This document shows, one piece after another, positions 35,548-44,678 of a stretch of DNA of 64,000 nt. Below the pieces are notes generated by a model. It saw only the letters and a program-made list of their open reading frames with translations, did no database searches and had not been told where the DNA came from. Each line of letters opens with the position of its first letter. Position 1 is the stretch's first letter. Source of the DNA: Palsa-1150 sp036490515 (GTDB taxonomy: Bacteria > Myxococcota_A > Polyangia > Polyangiales > Polyangiaceae); the NCBI GenBank assembly GCA_036490515.1, contig DASXDU010000007.1:248001-312000 (forward strand). The letters run 5' to 3'. A program made the translations under genes and the position numbers.

Positions 35548-36968
35548 ACGTCGCGGATGCCATCAAGCTCCGGCGCTGCGTCCTCGGCAGCATCCCGGAG
35601 CGGCTCTACGACGAGCCCGTGGACCCGGAGTTCATCTACGTCCCGCGCAGCCACGTGGCCGCGCTCGACCCCAGCCGGGCCCTCGTCGTGGGTGGCCGGG
35701 GCACGGGGAAGACCTTCTGGTGGGAGACGCTCGGGACGAGCGACCTCGGGCCGCTCCTCCTCTCCCAGTTCTTCGACGCACGCAAGGAAGGCCTCCACTA
35801 CGAGGTGAGCGTCGGCTACGGCGCGAAGACCGTGGACGCCGGCCGTCCCCTCGATGCCGACACCCTGGGGTCCCTCTTCGACGCGTTCCCCCCGCGCGTC
35901 GTGTGGAAGACCGTCGTCCTTCACCGCATCGCGCCGGAGCGACTCGAGCACCTGGGCACGTGGCGCGAGCGCGTAGGCTGGGTCCACGAGGATCCCGAGC
36001 GCGCGGCGCGGATCCTCGCCGAGACCGACGACGAGCTCTTCGCCGAGGGCCGGCGGCACATCGTCGTGTTCGACGCGATCGATCGAACGGCGCACCTCTG
36101 GAAGGACGTCGTCAAGGCGCACCATGGCCTCTTCGGCCTGCTCCTCGATCTCCTCGGCACGCGCGCGCTGCGCGCGAAGGCCTTCGTGCGCCTCGACGTC
36201 CTGAACGACCCGTACGTGCTCGCGTTCCCCGACGCGAGCAAGCTCCTGACCGCGAAGGTCGAGCTCTCGTGGAAGCCGACCGACCTCTATGGCCTCCTCT
36301 GGCGATACCTCGCCAATTCCAGGGAGAACGCCGACGTATTTCGTGCCCTCTTCAAACCTCGCGTCGGATGGAAGCAGGCCGCCGGCGCCTGGATGGTGCC
36401 GACCGAGCTGACCGAGGAGGCCCACCAGGAGGCCCTGTGGCACCAGCTCGCCGGCCGCTGGATGGGCACCAACGAACGGCGCGGCGACACCTACCGCTGG
36501 CTCGTCAACCACCTCGCCGACGCCTTCGGAAGCGTGAGCCCCCGCAGCTTCCTCGCCGCCATCCGCGCCGCGGCGCTGGCCACACCCGACGACGAGCCCC
36601 AGGTCTTCCACCATCGCGCCATCCAGGAGGGCGTGAGGGAGGCCGCGGAGATACGGGCGAGAGAGATCAAGGAGGATTTCCCCTGGGCGGATCAGGCGCT
36701 CACGACGCTGAAGCACCTCGTCGTCCCCTGCATCGCGTCCGACGTCCTGGGCGCGTGGGAGCACGCGAAGCTCGAAGAGCTCCTCGAGAAGAACCCCGAG
36801 GCGCGGCGGAGAGCGCGTTCGGGCGGGGACCTCGCGGGGGTGATCGAGGACCTGCGGGAGCTAGGGGTGATGGAGCGGCTGCCGGACAACCGGATAAACG
36901 TGCCGGACGTGTACAGGCTGCCGTTCGGGATCGGGCGAATGGGGGGAGTGCCGGCGCGGCGGGCGTGA
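35544..36968 (+). CDS. P-loop ATPase of the cassette (Sll1717-like)
   Basis: 474 residues from a GTG at 35544 overlapping the previous stop (GTGA). VGGRGTGKT (49-57) is a Walker A and IVVFDAIDRT (from about 173) a Walker B-like strand. The remainder is helical and ends in a winged-helix-like DLAGVIEDLRELGVMERL. This layout resembles the Sll1717-type P-loop ATPases of defence-like islands (STAND/KAP-related). It is the third gene of a coupled operon and ends at a hairpin shared with the convergent STAS-like gene. Confidence 0.8.
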   Translation: MNVADAIKLRRCVLGSIPERLYDEPVDPEFIYVPRSHVAALDPSRALVVGGRGTGKTFWWETLGTSDLGPLLLSQFFDARKEGLHYEVSVGYGAKTVDAGRPLDADTLGSLFDAFPPRVVWKTVVLHRIAPERLEHLGTWRERVGWVHEDPERAARILAETDDELFAEGRRHIVVFDAIDRTAHLWKDVVKAHHGLFGLLLDLLGTRALRAKAFVRLDVLNDPYVLAFPDASKLLTAKVELSWKPTDLYGLLWRYLANSRENADVFRALFKPRVGWKQAAGAWMVPTELTEEAHQEALWHQLAGRWMGTNERRGDTYRWLVNHLADAFGSVSPRSFLAAIRAAALATPDDEPQVFHHRAIQEGVREAAEIRAREIKEDFPWADQALTTLKHLVVPCIASDVLGAWEHAKLEELLEKNPEARRRARSGGDLAGVIEDLRELGVMERLPDNRINVPDVYRLPFGIGRMGGVPARRA

Positions 36969-36981
36969 AGCGGATGTGATG

Positions 36982-36999
36982 CGCGTACGCCGGTACGCG
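36982..36999. terminator. Hairpin between convergent genes
   Basis: Perfect 7-bp stem CGCGTAC/GTACGCG with a 4-base loop, lying in the 32-bp gap between the stops at 36968 (+) and 37001 (-). No T-run, so it may be a weak or Rho-assisted bidirectional terminator. Confidence 0.5.
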
Positions 37000-37000
37000 A

Positions 37001-37360
37001 CTATCGGCCGCTCTCGGGATCCTGTTCCGGCTGGCCGTGCGGCGCCCCTTGGAGGACCTTGGCGCTCGAGTCGCGCTCTCGCTGTCGGGCCCGTACGAGG
37101 GTGTTCAGAAGGCGACGATCTTCCGGCGCGATGTTCTCCACCTTGATTCTGCGCGTAACCTCCGCAAGCGGGTAGCGCAGCGCCAGCGCGCCGAAGCTTT
37201 CGTCGAAGAACGACGCGGATGCGATCGCCGCGCCCTCGAAGTCGAGGATCAACGGCTCCACATCGCTCCAGTGTGCCTCGAGCACATCCCGCAACGCCTC
37301 GCCGTCACGGCGGGTGACGCGTGAATCCTTGCAGACCTCGGTGAGGTACAGCCTGTTCAT
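37001..37360 (-). CDS. Short STAS-like (DUF4325) protein
   Basis: 119 residues from the ATG at 37360. EPLILDFEGAAIASASFFDE is the DUF4325 core. The first 95 residues are strongly similar to the N-terminus of the protein at 30987-31859, including HW(S/N)D and RLLNTLVRAR. The last 20 residues differ, and the long C-terminal domain is absent. It has no ATPase partner here and is divergent from the gene at 37460. Probably an orphan or regulatory duplicate. Confidence 0.75.
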   Translation of the reverse strand: MNRLYLTEVCKDSRVTRRDGEALRDVLEAHWSDVEPLILDFEGAAIASASFFDESFGALALRYPLAEVTRRIKVENIAPEDRRLLNTLVRARQRERDSSAKVLQGAPHGQPEQDPESGR

Positions 37361-37459
37361 CGGAAGACCCTCGTGATGGACCCCAATTGTGGCGCCCCGC
37401 CTGAGCTTCGCATAGCCTGACCGGCGGGGCATGCGGCGGACCTGCGCTATGGTTTCCAC

Positions 37460-38569
37460 ATGATGGCGATCGAGACCCGCCGGGACCTCGCCCGTCATCT
37501 CCAGGGGCAGATGGCGGCGAGCCGCGGCGGCTGGTCCGCCAGCGAAGCGGACGAAGACGCCGGGCGGACGATGGTCAAGACGTACCTCGTCGAGGCGCAT
37601 GGCGCGGACTCCGACGATGCGACGCTGGCCAAGATGGGCGGGCTGGGCAAGAAGATCGGCTTCGACTTCGCAGCGGCCGGCGAGTCCGGGCTGTTCCGGC
37701 TCCAGAAGAAGGACGTGACCTTCTGGTGCGACACGTCGACCCCACGCTTCTGGCGGCTCTACACCACCGCGCTCGTCAAGGATGCGGACGATGCGCGCGA
37801 TGCCATCGTGTCGTCGGCTCCGTGGCTGGATCGCGTCTGGATCCCCCCGCACTACCTCGAGACGCTGGCGGACACGGTGGGCGCGCAGATGCTCACGTTC
37901 TCGTTGAGCCACGATCGCAGGCCGGTCACCGAGGGCGACCGTCCCGTCACGGACTCCGACTTCGTGACTCTCCGCCTCTGGGCGTCGAATGCGCAGAAGA
38001 CGTTGCACAAGCTGCGCACCGCGCACGTGTTCCCCCACGCCGTGTCCGTGCGCAGCGTCCGGCTGCGCAGCGGGGGCGACGACGCGCAGGCCGACTACTG
38101 CGTGGCCGAGTACTTCCACGACGGCAAGATCACGGCAGGGGGCACCTCGTTCGACGAGCACAACCGAGTCATCGTCCGGATGCTGAGGGACTACGGCGAT
38201 CTCGTGCGGAGCTTCGAAGAGCGCTACGGAATCGGTGCGACGACGGACGCGAGCGGCAGGCATGTCGTGGCCGGGCAACCCGTCGTGCTCGATCTCAAGT
38301 GGACCGTGCAGGATCTCGAGTACGCGGTGCAGCGCATCTTCGCGGCGAACGACCCGTTCCGGTTGTGGGGGTTGCCGACGCGAGTGAGCGATGGGCACTT
38401 TCGCGCGCGCGCGGTGGACCTTCACGTGGGGGGCGTTCTCACGTTCGACATCACGCAGGAGAACGTGGTCATCCAGCTCCCGCGAGGGGTCTGCGGGAAC
38501 ACCGTCGTGCGGTTCCTCAACAACCTGCAGTTCCACGTCAACGCAGACGCCCGGGCAGAGGCGGGGTGA
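37460..38569 (+). CDS. Hypothetical protein of nuclease-linked pair
   Basis: 369 residues from the ATG at 37460 (an ATG also at 37463). It is soluble with alternating alpha and beta segments, e.g. LRLWASNAQKTLHKLRTAHV and VVLDLKWTVQDLEYAV, and a beta-rich C-terminus. No family recognised. It is followed 15 bp later by the PD-(D/E)XK-like gene on the same strand, so the two are probably an operon. It may serve as recognition or regulatory subunit; this is guesswork from pairing. Confidence 0.65.
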   Translation: MMAIETRRDLARHLQGQMAASRGGWSASEADEDAGRTMVKTYLVEAHGADSDDATLAKMGGLGKKIGFDFAAAGESGLFRLQKKDVTFWCDTSTPRFWRLYTTALVKDADDARDAIVSSAPWLDRVWIPPHYLETLADTVGAQMLTFSLSHDRRPVTEGDRPVTDSDFVTLRLWASNAQKTLHKLRTAHVFPHAVSVRSVRLRSGGDDAQADYCVAEYFHDGKITAGGTSFDEHNRVIVRMLRDYGDLVRSFEERYGIGATTDASGRHVVAGQPVVLDLKWTVQDLEYAVQRIFAANDPFRLWGLPTRVSDGHFRARAVDLHVGGVLTFDITQENVVIQLPRGVCGNTVVRFLNNLQFHVNADARAEAG

Positions 38570-38584
38570 TCGGAAGCGCGGGGG

Positions 38585-39541
38585 ATGCTTCGACACCTGG
38601 ACCTGCTCAACGTCTTTCTCGCGTTGCGCTTCAAGCAACCTGGCTATCCCGACTGTCTGTCGAAGCTGGGGTACCTCGTGCCGTCGGTCGGGGTGACGTT
38701 CGTCCTCGGCGACGGGACGAAGCTCGCCCCCGATGTCGTGGCTCAGTCGCCGGGCCTGACGTTGCTCACCGAGGTGAAGGGCGGCAAAGATCTGGACGGC
38801 GACCAGCTGAGCCGCATGCTCCGTGTCACGGCAACCGACCTTCGCGACTTCGCGTATCTGCACGTCCCCGACCCGTCGGCCCACCGCGTCCACGTGCTCT
38901 ACGTCTGCAACGACGAGTGCCGCGCGGCCATCGCCGAGGGGCTGGGAGCACGTATCGCCACCGTCGCAGGGTTCGACGGAGAGCGTTTCCGATTCTCGGG
39001 GTCCCAACTCCCGGACGCGGCCCTTTCACGGTGCATGGCGGACGCCCGGATGAAGGAGGCACCACCGCTCGCCATCGTGCCCTTCGACGCCCAGTCCGAA
39101 GAGGGTGATGTTGCGGGCGTAGTCATCCCCGAGATCGTGGGGGCTCTCGTCGCGGGCGCCGGTACGATCAGCGCGGCGGATATCCTAGGGCGAACACACG
39201 CCGTCGTGGGCTCAATCATGCAGTCCACCGGGGCGGGGTCGGAGCACGCCACGCTGCTCAGGCGGGTGAAGAACACGATCGACCGGATGGCGGCGGGGGA
39301 GCTCGCCCCGTGGATCGACCGCGTGCCGCGACTGCCCGCCTACCGCTTCAAGGTGGACCTCCCGGTGGAACCGGCGGCCAGGACGCGGGAGCTGCAGCGG
39401 ATCCGGACGGCTGCGGCCAAGTACCTGGCGGCGCAGCAGCCCGGCAAGCAGGTGCAGTTGCCGTTGCTCTTCGAGGTCGACATTCCGGCGGAAGCGCGCG
39501 ACGAACCTGGCGAGCCGACGGAGGGCCCCCAGAGCGACTAG
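38585..39541 (+). CDS. PD-(D/E)XK-like nuclease
   Basis: 318 residues from the ATG at 38585, with CGGGGG just upstream. APDVVAQSPGLTLLTEVKGG supplies a PD-(x12)-EVK motif (D50, E63, K65), the active-site pattern of restriction-like nucleases. The middle is unassigned and the C-terminus contains a Lys/Arg-rich helix (TRELQRIRTAAAKYL). The nuclease call rests on one motif. Its stop overlaps the stop of the convergent gene at 39538 by four bases. Confidence 0.65.
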   Translation: MLRHLDLLNVFLALRFKQPGYPDCLSKLGYLVPSVGVTFVLGDGTKLAPDVVAQSPGLTLLTEVKGGKDLDGDQLSRMLRVTATDLRDFAYLHVPDPSAHRVHVLYVCNDECRAAIAEGLGARIATVAGFDGERFRFSGSQLPDAALSRCMADARMKEAPPLAIVPFDAQSEEGDVAGVVIPEIVGALVAGAGTISAADILGRTHAVVGSIMQSTGAGSEHATLLRRVKNTIDRMAAGELAPWIDRVPRLPAYRFKVDLPVEPAARTRELQRIRTAAAKYLAAQQPGKQVQLPLLFEVDIPAEARDEPGEPTEGPQSD

Positions 39542-40119
39542 GGAAAGTGTGCAAACGTCACGTTCTGAAGTTTGACGTTCTCACCGAGCTCGATGCGTTT
39601 GTCGATCGTCGAGTCTTCGATCGTGATCGGTACCAACCGGGAACGGCTGTCCTTTGGCAGCCCGCCAACGACGGCGCGCTGCGCATGGGACGCGACAAGA
39701 ACCGCGTTGCGGATAACCATAGCTTCGGCGCCGGTGACGTTCGAGCCAGGCGTGTCGTCGACCGTCGGCTGAATAAGGCCCACGTAGAGTACTACCCTCG
39801 AGTGGCCCGACTCTCCCCCGAAGGTGTTGACGGCACCATTGGACAGCCTCGGCGAGGCGTTGATCACGTCCTCCCTTGGGCCAAGGTCCTTGCTGGTCGC
39901 ATTGAGGGTCGCCTCGACTAGCTCGATCTGGGCTCCGACGTCCCTCAGGTCATTGTCGATTCGCCTTACGTCGTCGCGTGCCGTCGAGATGCGGCCGCTC
40001 AGCTCCACGCCAAAACCCATGAGGACGAGGAGCGGCAGGAGCCCGGCCACGACAGGTCGCCAAGAGCCTGGCAGGCTGAAGGAGGGTGTATAGTGGAGGG
40101 GTGACGACACTGTTTTCAC
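39538..40119 (-). CDS. Hypothetical membrane-anchored protein
   Basis: 193 residues from a GTG at 40119. One N-terminal membrane helix (GLLPLLVLMGFGVELSG), a short coiled coil (RRIDNDLRDVGAQIELVEAT) and a beta-rich outer domain with SRLVPITIEDSTIDKRIE. No family known. Its first 19 bases overlap the 5' end of the divergent gene at 40101, so either both use overlapping starts or one begins further in. Confidence 0.55.
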   Translation of the reverse strand: MKTVSSPLHYTPSFSLPGSWRPVVAGLLPLLVLMGFGVELSGRISTARDDVRRIDNDLRDVGAQIELVEATLNATSKDLGPREDVINASPRLSNGAVNTFGGESGHSRVVLYVGLIQPTVDDTPGSNVTGAEAMVIRNAVLVASHAQRAVVGGLPKDSRSRLVPITIEDSTIDKRIELGENVKLQNVTFAHFP

Positions 40120-40454
40120 CGGATCACGCCGTCAGCGTGAGGCAGGCCGCGTGGGCGATAGGCGGATTGTACACCGTCGCTTTCGGCGGCCTAGGGTGGC
40201 TCATCGTCCAGATGCACTCGCTCGGCGTCGACCTGGGAGCAGCGAAGGAGCATGCGGCTTCGATCGACAAGCGCCTCGATGGCCTCGATGGCCAGACCAA
40301 GAACATGCAGACTGGGCTCGAGGTGCTGAGAACGAGCGAGATCTCCGCTCTACGCGAACGCCTCGCCCGGGCGGAGCAGAAGCTCGACTGCGTCACCTGC
40401 GCAGCGGCGACCGTCGTTCCTGTCGCGAGCCTTCCGGGAGCGCGCGAACGCTAG
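40101..40454 (+). CDS. Small membrane coiled-coil protein
   Basis: 117 residues from a GTG at 40101 with GGAGGGG immediately upstream. A membrane helix (AIGGLYTVAFGGLGWLIV) is followed by a coiled coil (KRLDGLDGQTKNMQTGLEVL). Similar in plan (helix plus coiled coil) to the divergent neighbour at 39538-40119, suggesting a joint envelope function. No family recognised. Confidence 0.55.
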   Translation: MTTLFSPDHAVSVRQAAWAIGGLYTVAFGGLGWLIVQMHSLGVDLGAAKEHAASIDKRLDGLDGQTKNMQTGLEVLRTSEISALRERLARAEQKLDCVTCAAATVVPVASLPGARER

Positions 40455-40805
40455 TCGGAGAGGCGAGCTGCGCGCCGAGAAGGGATGGTCGGCCGTGTGC
40501 GTCTCGTGAGTCGACTGGCGCCGTGCTCCAGTGCGGTCGGCAGCCTGTCCGACGGCATGTACCCCCTAAGAAGGACGGTGCCGGCACGCGAAGGGAACCG
40601 CGCCCTGAGATGCCTGACCGGCCATGCTCAGCCGGCCAGTCTTGACCCCTTGGCCCAGGTGCGCGATCGGACCAGCAGAGACGGGAATGCGCGAACCCAC
40701 CGCTGCTAGCAGCGTGTGGGAGGCTGTCGTTTGTCTCCTGACTTAACGGAGTGGTTTCGCGTCGTTAGACTGGTACGCAAAGGTGGTTCGTGCGAAGGTT
40801 CGCGC
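40455..40805. other. Intergenic stretch without recognised gene
   Basis: 351 bp. A 10-bp palindrome GTGCCGGCAC is near 40578. An imperfect hairpin, CTGACCGGC / GCCGGCCAG with an 8-base loop, lies at 40614-40639 and is followed by TCTTG; it may be a weak terminator. No gene found. Confidence 0.4.
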
Positions 40806-41180
40806 GTGACGACTGGACGACGTGAGTACGCGCCGACGACAGGCGACCCACGGCTGACAATCCACGGCGTGACCACCGAGCAGTGGACGGCTCGCTACGG
40901 CGTCGAGCCGTACAGCCATCCATGCTCGCATTGCGGACTCGTCCTCACCACCACGGAGCCCTTCGCCAAAGGCACCCTACGCGGTCTTCGCGCTCCAAAT
41001 TGCTCGTGCGGGAACGGAAGGACGCCCTACGTGGTCGTCCGAGACCCAAGGCACGGAGACCTTTTTACTGGCGCGGACGACGCGGGCTCCGCGTGCGCTG
41101 GGGCGGCCCAAGAAACAGCGCAAGGTTCCAGGGGGCGAGCCGATCGACGAAGCGACGGTCAAGTGCTCCGCTTTCGATAG
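40806..41180 (+). CDS. Small putative zinc-ribbon-like protein
   Basis: 124 residues from a GTG at 40806. YSHPCSHCGLVLTTTEPFAK and APNCSCGNGRTPYVVVRD supply two Cys pairs spaced like a zinc ribbon. The last 40 residues are low complexity and antisense to the gene at 41065-41619 (116-bp overlap), so the natural end may have been lost. Function unknown. Confidence 0.45.
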   Translation: MTTGRREYAPTTGDPRLTIHGVTTEQWTARYGVEPYSHPCSHCGLVLTTTEPFAKGTLRGLRAPNCSCGNGRTPYVVVRDPRHGDLFTGADDAGSACAGAAQETAQGSRGRADRRSDGQVLRFR

Positions 41181-41619
41181 CGTTCCGGCACAACTGGTGA
41201 TCCGGCGACATGCCGCCATACAGTCGCTTGAGGTAGAGCTGCCCTTCGATCCGGTTGACCGGGTGGTCCAAGTCGCTCGCCGCTTCCTCGCGCATCCGTC
41301 GAACCACCGCACGCAGGAACTGGTGCTGGATGCGCTCGATCTCCTGTTCGTCGCCCTCTTCCGTTAGTACGCGCATCTGCGGCTGTCCTCGCACTAGCAG
41401 CATCCGGTACTCGCAGAGGACTCCGTGGCCGGAGATCATACCGGCGATCTCCGTGTCTCCCGACGCAAAGGCGGCGTGCAGATGCCGCATCTGCGCGGGC
41501 CTCGTGCCGGGATAGGTCGCGCGGAGGTGCATGTTCTGGCAACGACGATTGTGGGTCGTCAGGTGCGCGTGGAGCTGCTCGAAGTGCGGCAGGGAGACCT
41601 GAACATTCGCAAGACCCAT
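41065..41619 (-). CDS. Hypothetical protein
   Basis: 184 residues from the ATG at 41619. Soluble and helical, with several His and Cys (FEQLHAHLTTHNRRCQNMHL), a central EIERIQHQFLRAVVRRM helix, and GQLYLKRLYGGMSPDHQLC later. No family recognised. GC content and codon use look less extreme than in the surrounding myxobacterial genes, suggesting accessory origin. Confidence 0.55.
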   Translation of the reverse strand: MGLANVQVSLPHFEQLHAHLTTHNRRCQNMHLRATYPGTRPAQMRHLHAAFASGDTEIAGMISGHGVLCEYRMLLVRGQPQMRVLTEEGDEQEIERIQHQFLRAVVRRMREEAASDLDHPVNRIEGQLYLKRLYGGMSPDHQLCRNAIESGALDRRFVDRLAPWNLALFLGPPQRTRSPRRPRQ

Positions 41620-41746
41620 TGGCAGTGCCTCTACTTATCAAAGACGTAACATGGTTTTCGCTCTTCACACAGAATTGGCCGCGCGCTGGCCCACAACATC
41701 GGGGACTCCCGCGCGCGTGTGATCGGCGAGAACCAGGAGACGGTGC

Positions 41747-41776
41747 CGCCGCTCGGGTTGAACGTCCCGAGCGGCG
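41747..41776 (-). terminator. Strong hairpin after the gene at 41792
   Basis: 11-bp perfect stem (CGCCGCTCGGG/CCCGAGCGGCG, written on either strand) with an 8-base loop, 15 bases beyond the stop of the minus-strand gene. It lacks a T-run but is well placed as a transcription end or 3' stabiliser. Confidence 0.5.
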
Positions 41777-41791
41777 TGCATCCGGTCGTGG

Positions 41792-42727
41792 CTAGGCCCG
41801 CACGGGATAGCGCCTGAGCAGTTCAGCGAGGCCCTGGGCCGAGGCGACCCTCGCGCCCTGTTGGATGACGCCACCACGCTCGCTGAAGATGGCGTATTGC
41901 AGCCTGCGGTCGGTCGCACGGATCATCTTCGCGGCGTGGAGGCCGGAGCCGAGCTCGCGGAGCATGGCGTAGATGGTGGGGGACGGCGACTTCATGCCAA
42001 AGGGCATCTGGAAGCCTCCCATGCGAGCGATCTCTCCGACCCGGAAGCCGACTCGGACTTCGTCCGGGGTGGCGTGGATCGGGAACATGTCGTCGATCTC
42101 AGGCGACGGGGTCGTCGTGCTCCTTAGGAAGAGGAGGCCCGAATGGCGGTCGGTGTGAATGGAGTAGCCGGGGCCGAGTTCGTCCAGGATGTTTCGCACG
42201 ACTTCGAGCCGGTCCGGACCCACCGAGGGAAGCTCAGGCCATCCCGCCTCGGGGCGGGCGATGTCCACGGTGCCGTTCGGGCGCGAACGGATGATGTCGA
42301 TCCAGGGCTCGGCCAAGGCCCGCACCTCCTGGGACGCGTTGTCGATGACGGGGCGTCGTCTGTCTCTGAAGACGGAGAGCGCGGCGCGAAGGGGAAAGTT
42401 GGGGTCTCCGGCACCACGAGGGACGATTAGGCGCGGGAGACCGTTGCGCTCGAAGTAGGCGACGCCGGCGGCATCGCAAGCCAACTTGACGACGGAGGGC
42501 TCGACTCCGGGAAACACCAGCTCGAAGAGGGTGATGCCGAAACTGCCACCCGCAGCCTCCCTCGCGGCGTGGACCGCGGCAGCTACGTCGTCGATGAGTC
42601 GCTGATCGGCGGCGGCACCGGGACGAGGCTCGGGCCCGTGCTCTTGGCGGTGATGGTGTTGGTACTTGCCGCCGTTTGCCTCCTGACGAGCGCGTGCGGC
42701 GATCTTGAGAGCAGTCTTCTTGGTCAT
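41792..42727 (-). CDS. Hypothetical protein
   Basis: 311 residues from the ATG at 42727. A basic, His-rich N-terminus (about residues 1-45) leads into a folded region with REAAGGSFGITLFELVFPG and a long mixed alpha/beta part (PEIDDMFPIHATPDEVRVGF). It is neither membrane-bound nor secreted. No known family. Single gene, ending at the hairpin 41747-41776. Confidence 0.6.
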   Translation of the reverse strand: MTKKTALKIAARARQEANGGKYQHHHRQEHGPEPRPGAAADQRLIDDVAAAVHAAREAAGGSFGITLFELVFPGVEPSVVKLACDAAGVAYFERNGLPRLIVPRGAGDPNFPLRAALSVFRDRRRPVIDNASQEVRALAEPWIDIIRSRPNGTVDIARPEAGWPELPSVGPDRLEVVRNILDELGPGYSIHTDRHSGLLFLRSTTTPSPEIDDMFPIHATPDEVRVGFRVGEIARMGGFQMPFGMKSPSPTIYAMLRELGSGLHAAKMIRATDRRLQYAIFSERGGVIQQGARVASAQGLAELLRRYPVRA

Positions 42728-43384
42728 GGCTCGATCTCGTTCCCACGCTGACGGAGCGCCCCCGCCTCGCTCCGCAGCGCCGAACGGATCGACACCGTCC
42801 CGAGACCGTAGCCCCTTCACCCCTTCGAGCGGTCCCCGCGGGGGGAGGACCGAATGGGGTCCGGCGTGGGAGACGCCTACGGCAACGCGCCGCGCCACAA
42901 CCATCACGCGCGGCGCGCGCTTCGTCAAGGTGACGGCATGAGAAACTCGTCGCAGCGGTCGGCGGGCGCTCAACTCCTGCACCTGGTCGGGTGACCTGCC
43001 GCATGGCGCGCGCCCGAATAGTCCCAGGCCTCTGTTGGTGAGCCACCGGCGTTCGCGCCACCTCGGACCGCGTAGGCGCCCCCAATCCCTATTTTCCGAG
43101 CACCCCGCAACAGGGTGCACAGCACACGTGTGCCCGGCGACCCCGACCTCCCCCGGGAAACCTGGGTTTCCTCCCCGACCGAAAGTCGAGTTTCGGTGGC
43201 GACCCCCGCGCTTCGCGATCGAGCACGGCATTACACGAGTAGAGCCAATCGGGTCGCCTCAGCCGTGCCCCCTACGTTCACACCGTCCAGGAGACTCCAG
43301 CGCCATGAAGTCCCCCAGCGTAAACGCATCGCCAGGGATGCCATCCGACCTCCCGCCTACGTTCCCGCCCAAGGAGCCCAGAGG
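42728..43384. other. Long non-coding region before small membrane gene
   Basis: About 650 bp. Open frames exist on both strands but are Arg/Pro-rich, as expected by chance at this GC, and none has a good start. The notable content is the tandem operator-like pair at 43156-43197. Confidence 0.45.
43156..43197. promoter_or_regulatory. Tandem GAAA-N6-TTTC palindromes
   Basis: Two adjacent perfect inverted repeats: GGAAACC-TG-GGTTTCC (43156-43171) and ACCGAAA-GTCGAG-TTTCGGT (43178-43197). Both share GAAA-N6-TTTC and their centres are 24 bp apart. This is the typical look of paired binding sites for a dimeric regulator, about 190 bp upstream of the gene at 43385. Confidence 0.5.
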
Positions 43385-43567
43385 ATGAAGACGAACCGCA
43401 CCCCCACCCAGAACCCAAAGCCCGGCTACCTGGCCCTTTCGGCATACGCCGCCGGAGGCCGCAGGGTATTCGGCATCCACATGGAGCTGTCCACCCTCGG
43501 CGTCGTGTCCGCCATCCTCACGCTCGTCGCGGGCATCGTCCTCGTGATCGTCCATGCGCTCCACTAG
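43385..43567 (+). CDS. Small single-span membrane protein
   Basis: 60 residues from the ATG at 43385 with GAGG just upstream. A polar N-terminal half, then one strong membrane helix at the C-terminus (GVVSAILTLVAGIVLVIVHA). Small tail-anchored proteins of this kind are often stress or toxin-like, but nothing here shows a function. Confidence 0.5.
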   Translation: MKTNRTPTQNPKPGYLALSAYAAGGRRVFGIHMELSTLGVVSAILTLVAGIVLVIVHALH

Positions 43568-43612
43568 ATTTTGGGCGGGGTCGGCTGGCGTCCGAGGGGT
43601 GCTGCTCCGATG

Positions 43613-44419
43613 TCAAGTCGACGGGCTCTTCCCGCCGGGCCGCGGAGGCGTAGCCATCTGGCCACCGGACGCGATCGTCGCTGGTAGAGCGGGCCGCCCG
43701 CCGCCGCCCTCGCCCTTCGCGGCGCGAACACTCGACGTTGTCCACCGCTTACGCGGCAAGTGCCTGCGAACGACGGCGCCGTCCACGTAGTAGACCTGCC
43801 TAAGTAGGTGTTCGACGACGTTCATGGCCACGCCCAGGCTTGCGGAGTCGAGCTGCTTTACTCTGTGCGCCGCCTCGTTGCCGAGATCACGCAACCTGTG
43901 GAGCGCTTTGGCGTCATTCTTGGAGAGGACGCCTAGGTCGACGAGCTTTTCGATCCTTTTCACAAGCTTTCCGGTCTTCGCGCCCTTCTTGCGGCAGACC
44001 GTCTCTAGAATGGCACGTATGCCAATTCCGGCGAGGATGGGCGAGCCAGCGCACAGCGCCCAGTACGTCTCGGTGTAGATCGCCTCGATGTCGTCCGGCA
44101 GGTCAAACATGAGGCGTCGCCGACCTTCGAGCCTCGGAGGAAAGAGGCGCTGACGCTCGGGGGGCAGCTCGTAGTAGTCGGGATCCTCGTTCGAGGTGCA
44201 CCAGGAATCGCGATACGAGATGCTTTGGCAGCCGTCGCATTGGACGAGCTCGTGGTCCGTGTTCACGGAACCGATCTCGAGCCCCTTCTCCATGACGTGC
44301 TCGGTGTCCGTCACCGAGGCTTGGACCGTGTGCTGCGTGATGTTGGTGCAGGCGATGCATTGCAGACGGCGCTTCTGGCCGTCACTGGTCCCCTTCGTGA
44401 AGGTGTTCGGTGTGTCCAC
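43613..44419 (-). CDS. DUF4145 domain protein with zinc-ribbon N-terminus
   Basis: 268 residues from a GTG at 44419. Two Cys pairs (LQCIACTN and VQCDGCQS) form an N-terminal zinc ribbon. The middle (YTETYWALCAGSPILAGIGI, then RAILETVCRKKGAK and RLRDLGNEAAHR) is a DUF4145 helical domain, the HEPN-related module often found with restriction systems. The tail is Gly/Pro/Arg-rich. It lies next to the type I RM operon in the same orientation. Confidence 0.8.
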   Translation of the reverse strand: MDTPNTFTKGTSDGQKRRLQCIACTNITQHTVQASVTDTEHVMEKGLEIGSVNTDHELVQCDGCQSISYRDSWCTSNEDPDYYELPPERQRLFPPRLEGRRRLMFDLPDDIEAIYTETYWALCAGSPILAGIGIRAILETVCRKKGAKTGKLVKRIEKLVDLGVLSKNDAKALHRLRDLGNEAAHRVKQLDSASLGVAMNVVEHLLRQVYYVDGAVVRRHLPRKRWTTSSVRAAKGEGGGGRPALPATIASGGQMATPPRPGGKSPST

Positions 44420-44678
44420 AAGCCCAGCGTAACCGGCGGCGAGAGGTCACGCCCCCCCGGACATCGGCTTGCGACCGGCCCGCGATGCTAGAAACAAGAC
44501 GCCGAGCCCCAGCAAAGGGCGGGCCTCGTGGCGGTGGCGCCGGGAAGGAATCGCTTCCTACGTCTGCGATTCAGGTCGTCGAAGGACGGGGACCGGTGCG
44601 GTCTCCGTACCGGCCATGGATCGAGGCTCGCATGTCCGGAGCGACCGGGTCCACGTCGACCGGCTGGAGGACCGGTTG